DNA of 13,121 bases from Treponema sp. (GTDB lineage Bacteria > Spirochaetota > Spirochaetia > Treponematales > Breznakiellaceae), in contig JAITRD010000311.1 in assembly GCA_031288575.1 (NCBI GenBank), forward strand, positions 1 to 13,121, given 5' to 3'. Position 1 is the first letter of the stretch. Each line of letters begins with the position of its first letter. This document shows, piece by piece, positions 7,159-12,427 of this stretch. The notes under the pieces are model-generated. The model worked only from the letters and a program-made list of their open reading frames with translations. It was not told the DNA's origin and did no database searches. The position numbers and the translations under genes were made by a program.

Positions 7159-7168
7159 TTCCCGGTTT

Positions 7169-8743
7169 TTACTTAGCCATATACCGGTCATAGGCGGTCT
7201 GGGTAAGTTTGACCGCTTCCTGGAATCCATAGGAATTAATCTGGCTCAGGTAATTGTTAAAGTTGGACAAAGGTTCGGTACCGATGATGAATTTAAGGAT
7301 CATCTCGGAAGCATAGGTGTTAACATTCGCCATAATCTCGGCCCGGCGGGTGTTCTCTTCCGAGGTAAGGGCAATGGGGGGCATCCGGTAGATGCCGTCC
7401 ACATTGGGATCGTCCTTCCACTGATTCCTGAAGGCCAAACTCTTCTCGTTTTTTATTACCGTAGGGTTAGCCACGGTGTCGCTTATCCCCATTTTGGGGG
7501 CAAAGTGGATGCGCATAATATAATTGGCGTTTTCGGTGGTAAAATTGGGATTGTTCATGACAAGATCGGTATAAACCGGTTTCCCGTTCACCAGGGTGTA
7601 GGATTTGCCTTCGATGCCCCAATTGTAAAGCATGGCCCCTTCTTCGGTATAACCGAAATTGAGGAATTTTAAAGCGGCGTCAAGTTCAGCTTTGGAAGAA
7701 CTGGTGGTAATGGATGTTTCGTCGCCGCTCCTCCGGAAGGGGGAAGCGCCCTGATAATGGAGCTTCGTATTTTCAGTCTCCCGCATAAAGGGGCAGTTTT
7801 CGATTTCAAAGGGGAGATTGGCGGTGCGGGCCCCCGAACTGTCAACAGAATCCCAGTACATGGCAACCTTGCCGGTATCAAAAAGGGACCAAATCTGCTG
7901 TTCCGGAATGGAGGGGAAATCCTTGGATATATAACCTTTTTTGTACCAGTCATTCATTTTAGTAACATACTTCAGCAGGTCCGGATCGCCGTAGGCATGC
8001 CGGACTTTTCCGTCGGTTACAAACCAGTCGGGCGCCAGGTTAAAGGCGTAATAGGGCTCGTTCCTCGCCCCGCCAATTACGGGCAAGTACAGGGGCACTA
8101 CCCCGGACTTTTTCTCCAGGACGGCCTTGAAGAAGGCTTCGTACTGGTCAAAGGTCGTGGGGGGTTTCATGCCGAATTCAGCCAGCCAGTCCTTCCGGGT
8201 TATGGCGCGGTTATGGTACGGCGCGGGAGGGTAAGGGCTGACCTTATAAAAGGCACCGATATGACCGGCTTCGTCGTAGAATTGGCGGCTCATATCCTTC
8301 GTTTCGTTGATAATGCGGTAGTAGTCCGGGGCCTGTTTCTGAAGATAGGGGCTCAGTTCCGCATAAACCCCGTCGGCGACACCCTTCATAACGCCGCCGG
8401 AATACCGGTTGGATCCCTGGATCATGTCGGGAAAATCCCCGGATGCCATCATCAGATTAAACTGTTCCTGCTCGGAACCATTGGCGGGATGAATAAAATT
8501 AATATTTATCTTCAGGCGCCTTTGAATTTCCTGGTAGGGTTCGCATTCGGCATAGCTCTTCATAAACTTGATGGCATTGATATTGATGGGCATCCAATAA
8601 TCCAGGGTGACGGCCCCCGGGGTGACAACAATATTCCCCGAAAGCGCGTCGGACGAAGAACCGCCCGATGAAGCGGCGGAACCGCCGGCCCAAAGAACAG
8701 TTCCCGCAAGCACCATCGCAAACAATAAAACAAATTTTTTCAT
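7169..8743 (-). CDS. Extracellular solute-binding protein of a sugar ABC importer, LplA-like
   Basis: A 524-aa substrate-binding protein, the expected size for LplA-type CUT1 binding proteins. MKK plus the hydrophobic stretch FVLLFAMVLAGTVLWA (4-19) form a signal peptide, followed by a Gly/Ser-rich linker (GGSAASSGGSSSDALSG) and then the mature domain (LDYWMPININAIKF, QEQFNLMMASGDFPDMIQG). No cysteine lies near the cleavage site, so it is predicted to be a soluble periplasmic protein rather than a lipoprotein. The start is firm: AGGAGGAG lies 5 nt before the ATG. It is the first gene of the operon and is followed by an attenuator. The ligand is inferred to be an arabinose-containing oligosaccharide from the GH51 neighbour; the sequence alone does not show it. 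Confidence 0.92.
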   Translation of the reverse strand: MKKFVLLFAMVLAGTVLWAGGSAASSGGSSSDALSGNIVVTPGAVTLDYWMPININAIKFMKSYAECEPYQEIQRRLKININFIHPANGSEQEQFNLMMASGDFPDMIQGSNRYSGGVMKGVADGVYAELSPYLQKQAPDYYRIINETKDMSRQFYDEAGHIGAFYKVSPYPPAPYHNRAITRKDWLAEFGMKPPTTFDQYEAFFKAVLEKKSGVVPLYLPVIGGARNEPYYAFNLAPDWFVTDGKVRHAYGDPDLLKYVTKMNDWYKKGYISKDFPSIPEQQIWSLFDTGKVAMYWDSVDSSGARTANLPFEIENCPFMRETENTKLHYQGASPFRRSGDETSITTSSSKAELDAALKFLNFGYTEEGAMLYNWGIEGKSYTLVNGKPVYTDLVMNNPNFTTENANYIMRIHFAPKMGISDTVANPTVIKNEKSLAFRNQWKDDPNVDGIYRMPPIALTSEENTRRAEIMANVNTYASEMILKFIIGTEPLSNFNNYLSQINSYGFQEAVKLTQTAYDRYMAK

Positions 8744-8775
8744 GGTTTCTCCTCCTGTTTGATAAACGGTATTTG

Positions 8776-8792
8776 CTACAGTTATTATGTAG
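8776..8792. promoter_or_regulatory. Inverted repeat in the leader of the sugar operon
   Basis: CTACA (8776-8780) and TGTAG (8788-8792) are separated by 7 nt (GTTATTA). It lies in the predicted 5' leader of the binding-protein mRNA. It could be a second operator half-site pair or a weak leader hairpin. Confidence 0.3.
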
Positions 8793-8804
8793 TATTCCTT
8801 TATT

Positions 8805-8818
8805 GTTTGAATTTAAAC
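8805..8818. promoter_or_regulatory. Operator-like palindrome over the -10 of the sugar operon
   Basis: GTTTGAATTTAAAC is symmetric at 12 of 14 positions and covers the predicted -10 box (8811-8816) and start point (about 8804) of the leftward operon. A bound repressor would block this promoter. The ArsR-like regulator encoded nearby is a natural candidate, but this is inference. Confidence 0.4.
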
Positions 8819-8839
8819 ATGGAATTTTTCCCCTGTCAA
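8811..8839 (-). promoter_or_regulatory. Sigma-70 promoter for the sugar-uptake operon
   Basis: Leftward reading gives a perfect -35 TTGACA (8834-8839), a 17-bp spacer and TTAAAT (8811-8816, four of six). The start point would be about 8804, giving a leader of about 60 nt before the binding-protein ATG. This is the best -35 match in the divergent control region. Confidence 0.65.
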
Positions 8840-8854
8840 CAAAAAAATTGAGAA

Positions 8855-8872
8855 ATTTTCCGTGATTTTCCG
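8855..8872. promoter_or_regulatory. Direct repeat ATTTTCCG, 10 bp apart, between the two divergent promoters
   Basis: ATTTTCCG occurs at 8855-8862 and 8865-8872, so the two copies lie on the same face of the helix. They sit between the two -35 boxes, where an activator could act on both promoters. Only a candidate. Confidence 0.3.
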
Positions 8873-8892
8873 CAGGTTTCTCCAAAGCTTTC

Positions 8893-8921
8893 TTGACTTA
8901 ATCCGCCCTTGCCTTTATTAT
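8893..8921 (+). promoter_or_regulatory. Sigma-70 promoter for the GH2-regulator operon
   Basis: TTGACT (8893-8898, five of six), a 17-bp spacer, and TATTAT (8916-8921, five of six). The start point is expected at about 8928, giving a leader of roughly 43 nt before the GH2 ATG. Its -35 is 53 bp from the -35 of the divergent promoter, so one regulator could control both. Confidence 0.65.
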
Positions 8922-8925
8922 AGCT

Positions 8926-8945
8926 TTATTAGATACATCTATTAT
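8926..8945. promoter_or_regulatory. Operator-like palindrome at the GH2 transcription start
   Basis: The core TAGAT-AC-ATCTA (8930-8941) is perfectly symmetric, and the wider 20 bp matches at 7 of 9 positions per arm. It spans the expected start point of the GH2 promoter, a usual place for a repressor site. Its sequence differs from the palindrome at 8805-8818, so a single shared regulator is not directly supported. Confidence 0.38.
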
Positions 8946-8970
8946 GGAGCAAATTTAACAAGGAAAACCT

Positions 8971-10767
8971 ATGAAACATTATATCCCCGCTTATCCCCGC
9001 CCCCAGTTCGTGCGGGGGCCGGACTCCTGGCTTAACCTGAACGGCCCCTGGGACTTCGCCTTTGATTCTAAAAACGAAGGCATTTCCGCCGCCTGGTTTA
9101 ACGCCTTTCCCCGGGGGAAAAACATACTCCTCCCCTTTACCTACGAAACGCCCCAAAGCGGCATCGGGGACCCCGCCCCCCACAGCACGGTATGGTACCA
9201 CCGTTTGTTTTCCCCCGGGGCCCTCAAGCAAGGGGGCTGCCGGCTCGTCCTGCATTTTGAAGGCAGCGATTACCTGACCATGCTTTGGGTTAACGGCCGC
9301 TTTGCCGGCAGCCACGAGGGAGGGTACGCCCGGTTTTCCTTTGACATCACCCATTTGGTGAAGGAGGGGGATAACGATATTACCGTCCGGGTAGAGGACT
9401 CCCTTGATCCGGCCCAGCCCCGGGGGAAACAGCGCTGGAAGGATGAAAGCTATAGCTGCTGGTATATTCAAACCACGGGGATCTGGAAAACGGTTTGGCT
9501 GGAGCGGGTTCCCGGGGAACATATACAAGGGGTTAAGATGACCCCGGTATTATCCGGGGGTTTCCTGGAAATAGAAAGCGAAATCGAGGCGGAGCCCTGT
9601 TCCGGCCTTGATCTGGAAGTGTCCGTTACCCTGGGGGATATCCCGATCACCAGGCTCACCCTTCCGGTAACCAAAAAACGGATGACCCTCAGGGCGGATG
9701 TCCATTCCCCCCTTGCCGGGGAATGGCGGGTCCATGCCTGGGCGCCGGAGCATCCCCGGCTTTACGACATTGTTTTCCGGCTTTTAAGGGACGGGGCCGC
9801 GGTAGACGAGGCGGCCTCCTACTTCGGCATGCGGGACATCCGCATTGAGGGGACGAATGTACTCCTCAACGGGGCCCCCCTGTACCAGCGGCTTATCCTC
9901 GATCAGGGGTACTGGAAAAACAGCCACCTTACCCCGCCCGACGAAGAGGCCCTCGTCGCCGACATCGACAAAATTTTAGCAATGGGCTACAACGGGGTGA
10001 GAAAACATCAAAAGATCGAGGACGAGCGGTTCCTTTATTGGTGCGATGTCAAGGGGCTCTTGGTTTGGAGCGAAATGGCCGCGGCCTATGAATATAATGA
10101 CCGGGCGGTAACGGATTTTACCCGGGAGTGGATGGAAATTGTGCGGCAGCATTACAATCATCCCTCAATTATCACCTGGACCGCCTTTAATGAATCCTGG
10201 GGAGTGCCCCAAATCAAGACCAGCAGGGCCCAGCAGCATTTTACCGAAGCCATCTATCATCTTACCAAGTCCTACGATCCCTTCCGGCCGGTGATTGTCA
10301 ACGACGGCTGGGAACATACGGTGTCCGACATTATTACCCTCCATGATTATGAAGAAAGGGGGGAGAATTTCCTTGACCGGTATCTTGAACATCTTGAGGA
10401 CATCCTGGACAACCGGCTTTTTCACAACCTGTCAAAATCGGCCTTTGCCAACGGTTACGGCTACCAGGGGCAGCCGGTTATTTTAAGCGAGTTTGGGGGA
10501 ATTGCCTTTGACAGCCGTGAACCGGGCTGGGGATACGGCAATAAGGTAAAAACCCCGGAGGAATTTTTAAAACGCTTTGAGGCTATTACCACGGCCATTA
10601 AAAAGATTGATATAATCTGCGGATATTGTTATACTCAGGTCTCCGATGTTCAGCAGGAAATAAACGGCCTCCTAGATGAGGACCGTAATTTCAAGGTAGA
10701 CCCCGGCATATTAAAGGAAATCAATGAGCGGCAGGTTGGTAATTTCCGCCGGATAAGGAGGAAATAG
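8971..10767 (+). CDS. Glycoside hydrolase family 2 enzyme, intracellular
   Basis: A 598-aa GH2 protein with the three-part core: N-terminal jelly-roll sugar-binding domain (about 1-180, with WDFAFD and WVNGRFAGSHEGGYARFSFDIT), an Ig-like domain (about 185-285) and the TIM barrel (about 290-590). NHPSIITWTAFNESWG holds the acid/base Glu408, and QPVILSEFGGIAF the nucleophile Glu507. The barrel ends in the common GYCYTQVSDVQQEINGLLDEDRNFK motif. It lacks the extra C-terminal domains of LacZ. There is no signal peptide, so it is cytoplasmic. GH2 covers beta-galactosidases, beta-glucuronidases, beta-mannosidases and some arabinosidases; the arabinofuranosidase partner suggests an arabinose- or galactose-containing oligosaccharide, but specificity cannot be read. 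The start has AAGGA six bases upstream. It is divergent from the importer operon and 72 bp before the regulator gene. Confidence 0.93.
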   Translation: MKHYIPAYPRPQFVRGPDSWLNLNGPWDFAFDSKNEGISAAWFNAFPRGKNILLPFTYETPQSGIGDPAPHSTVWYHRLFSPGALKQGGCRLVLHFEGSDYLTMLWVNGRFAGSHEGGYARFSFDITHLVKEGDNDITVRVEDSLDPAQPRGKQRWKDESYSCWYIQTTGIWKTVWLERVPGEHIQGVKMTPVLSGGFLEIESEIEAEPCSGLDLEVSVTLGDIPITRLTLPVTKKRMTLRADVHSPLAGEWRVHAWAPEHPRLYDIVFRLLRDGAAVDEAASYFGMRDIRIEGTNVLLNGAPLYQRLILDQGYWKNSHLTPPDEEALVADIDKILAMGYNGVRKHQKIEDERFLYWCDVKGLLVWSEMAAAYEYNDRAVTDFTREWMEIVRQHYNHPSIITWTAFNESWGVPQIKTSRAQQHFTEAIYHLTKSYDPFRPVIVNDGWEHTVSDIITLHDYEERGENFLDRYLEHLEDILDNRLFHNLSKSAFANGYGYQGQPVILSEFGGIAFDSREPGWGYGNKVKTPEEFLKRFEAITTAIKKIDIICGYCYTQVSDVQQEINGLLDEDRNFKVDPGILKEINERQVGNFRRIRRK

Positions 10768-10839
10768 GCCGAAATTATTTTTTGAGCCCTTGTTTTTCCG
10801 GCGATTCCTTGGCGGGGCCGTTATGTCCGGAGCGGTTGC

Positions 10840-11772
10840 ATGAAAGAACGGATAAATTTGGATATTAATCAACCGGAAAAAACGGCTTTGGTTTTAAAGG
10901 CCCTGGCATCGCCCGTACGGCTCAAAATGCTTCAGTGCATCAAGGAAAAGCCCCTGGTGAATATCAGCGAGCTGGCGGAACAATTCGCCCTGCCCCTTTC
11001 TTCGACGGCCCTTCATGTCCGGGTTTTGGAGCAGGCGGGGCTTATCTTTGTTCAGGAAAAACCCGGCCTCCGGGGCACCCAGAAGCTCTGCGCCATCCTT
11101 ATAGAGGATCTGTATTTAAACATCTATCAAAGCAAAAAGGAAAAACAAACCCGGGATGTCCGCTACAATATGCCCTTGGGAAGTTTTTTTGACTGTTCCG
11201 TTACCAAACCCTGCGGGATTGCGGGGAGGCGGACTTATATCGGCATAGAGGATTCCGCCAACGCCTTTTACAGCCCCGGCCGGATCCACGCCCAGATGGT
11301 CTGGTTCACCTCGGGTTTTCTTGAATACCGGTTCCCGAATCACCCGATAAAATCGGGCAAGATCCTGGAGCTTCATTTTTCCTTTGAGGCCTGTTCTGAA
11401 GCGGCGGGATACAACAACGACTGGCCCAGCGACATTACCCTTTGGATTAACCACGAGGAGGTATACACCTTCCGCTGCGCCGGCGATTACGGCGACAAGC
11501 GGGGAATTTATAATCCCGACTGGTGGCCCAATGAATCAACCCAATACGGCGAACTGCACCGTTTGGAAATTACCCCCCAGGGCTGTTTCGGCGACGGGCG
11601 GAAAGTTTCGGATTTGAACCTGGACTCCCTGCATATTATGGAAGGGGAATATATCTCTTTTAAGATCGGCGTGAAAGAGAGCGGCGAATACGTGGGGGGC
11701 ATCAATATCTTTGGGGAACACTTCGGCAACTACCGCCAAAATATCGAAATGATCGCGAAGCTTGAAAGATAA
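10840..11772 (+). CDS. ArsR-like winged-helix regulator with a large C-terminal putative sensor domain
   Basis: A 310-aa protein. Residues about 12-85 form a winged helix of the ArsR/MarR-like kind (ALASPVRLKMLQCI, ISELAEQFALPLSSTALHVRVLEQAGLI, then a wing). Residues about 105-310 are an added domain rich in aromatic residues and predicted strands, with motifs NNDWPSDITLWIN, YNPDWWPNESTQYGELH and GGINIFGEHFGNY. I recall similar long ArsR-annotated proteins in sugar-utilising Firmicutes, but not a characterised member. The metal-binding cysteine pair of classic ArsR proteins is not evident. The context (directly after GH2, facing the arabinofuranosidase operon) suggests a sugar-responsive regulator; this is inference. 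The ATG has GGAG seven bases upstream. A separate promoter is not seen, so co-transcription with GH2 is likely. Confidence 0.85.
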   Translation: MKERINLDINQPEKTALVLKALASPVRLKMLQCIKEKPLVNISELAEQFALPLSSTALHVRVLEQAGLIFVQEKPGLRGTQKLCAILIEDLYLNIYQSKKEKQTRDVRYNMPLGSFFDCSVTKPCGIAGRRTYIGIEDSANAFYSPGRIHAQMVWFTSGFLEYRFPNHPIKSGKILELHFSFEACSEAAGYNNDWPSDITLWINHEEVYTFRCAGDYGDKRGIYNPDWWPNESTQYGELHRLEITPQGCFGDGRKVSDLNLDSLHIMEGEYISFKIGVKESGEYVGGINIFGEHFGNYRQNIEMIAKLER

Positions 11773-11793
11773 CAATGCTTGAAAAATAACAAT
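11760..11793 (+). repeat. 17-bp tandem duplication across the regulator stop codon
   Basis: GCTTGAAAGATAACAAT (11760-11776) is followed at once by GCTTGAAAAATAACAAT (11777-11793), with one mismatch. The first unit contains the TAA stop; the second runs into the start of repeat copy 2 at 11787. It may record the event that placed the repeat here, or slippage. Confidence 0.8.
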
Positions 11794-11943
11794 AATAATC
11801 TGCTGGGTAAGCAGAATTCCCATGGGGGGCACGCTTGCTTTGCGCTAGCGGGCTTTGTCGTTGTCCTTGAGGGCAGATGGCGCAAAGCTTCGGTCAAGTG
11901 CCCCCCATGGGAATTCTGCTTACCCAGCAGGCTTTATTGTTCC
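11787..11943 (+). repeat. 157-bp palindromic repeat, copy 2
   Basis: This is the most symmetric copy. The arms at 11800-11832 and 11898-11930 are perfectly complementary over 33 bp (beginning CTGCTGGGTAAGCAG, ending CCCATGGGGGGCAC), and the pairing continues outwards through AACAATAA. The inner stem is GCTTTGCGC (11837-11845) with GCGCAAAGC (11880-11888), and the apex keeps GTCGTTGTCCTTGAGGG. It begins 14 bp after the regulator stop codon, so it would lie in that transcript's 3' end and could act as a terminator or stability hairpin. It has the same orientation as copy 1. Confidence 0.9.
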
Positions 11944-12164
11944 TTTTTTGGAGGGGAAGAGACTGGATGAAGGGGGAATAACGGGCTATTTGCCGCATGA
12001 GGGGAGGTTTAGGCCGTAAAGGATTGGCCTTTGCGGGGAAAGTCAATAGTAAATGCAGGAGGTCCTGGCTTTGACAACGGAGCATTAAACTGCTCACTAC
12101 CCCCCCCTTGCAACGATAGCCCGTCATTCCCCCCTTATCCAGAAAACCCTTCCCCCCCAAAAGG
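11942..12164. repeat. Inverted-repeat element between repeat copies 2 and 3
   Basis: Left arm 11963-11989 and right arm 12116-12142 match at 24 of 27 positions (GGGGGAAT and ACGGGCTAT shared). A weaker outer layer (CCTTTT...GGGGAAG on both sides) reaches 11942 and 12164. The interior has small hairpins, such as GAGCA-TTAAAC-TGCTC (12080-12095) and CAGGA-GG-TCCTG (12056-12067). CCGTAAAGG (12014-12022) is complementary to CCTTTACGG (12170-12178) just beyond the right end. No gene of any size is credible here. Confidence 0.7.
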
Positions 12165-12193
12165 CCCGGCCTTTACGGTCACACCTATTAAAC

Positions 12194-12350
12194 GGAACAT
12201 AAGGCCGGCTGGGAGGGCAAAAATCCCATGGGGGACACTTGACCGAAGCTTTGCACCATCTAACCCTCAGGGACAACGACAAATCCTTCTTGTGCAAAGC
12301 AAGCGTGGCCCCCATGGGATTTTTGCCCTCCCAGACGATCATTTTTGTTA
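12194..12350 (-). repeat. 157-bp palindromic repeat, copy 3 (inverted)
   Basis: The same element on the minus strand, from GGAACAT to TTTTTGTTA in + reading. The arms at 12209-12234 and 12309-12334 are perfectly complementary over 26 bp (CTGGGAGGGCAAAAATCCCA...). The inner stem is GCTTTGCAC (12248-12256) with GTGCAAAGC (12292-12300). The apex reads GTCGTTGTCCCTGAGGG on the minus strand. The pair flanking the bulge (GCCAC/GTGTC) has one mismatch. Its outer end faces the start of the PBP gene, as copy 1 faces def. Confidence 0.9.
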
Positions 12351-12392
12351 CAGCTTAATAGTTATAAAAGTAAATGCCGGAGCCGGCTCGGC

Positions 12393-12421
12393 TTGACAAA
12401 GAATTGTCCCTTCCATAGGCT
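12393..12421 (+). promoter_or_regulatory. Candidate promoter for the penicillin-binding protein gene
   Basis: A perfect -35 TTGACA (12393-12398), a 17-bp spacer and a weak -10 TAGGCT (12416-12421, three of six). The start point would fall at about 12428, the A of the ATG. The -35 overlaps a small inverted repeat, GACAA-AGAA-TTGTC (12395-12408), which could be an operator. No ribosome-binding site precedes the ATG. Confidence 0.42.
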
Positions 12422-12427
12422 TGAATT

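Noticed and set aside
7757..8671. 304-codon open frame antisense to the binding-protein gene
   Set aside because: Long antisense frames are common over GC-rich genes. The opposite strand has a strong start, signal peptide and family motifs.
10823..10843. Six-codon upstream frame ATGTCCGGAGCGGTTGCATGA overlapping the regulator ATG
   Set aside because: It has no ribosome site of its own and could easily occur by chance; only its overlap with the start is notable.
11779..12396. Small open frames in the 11.8-12.4 kb spacer
   Set aside because: These are also reading frames of the palindromic repeats, with no start signals and no conserved protein features.
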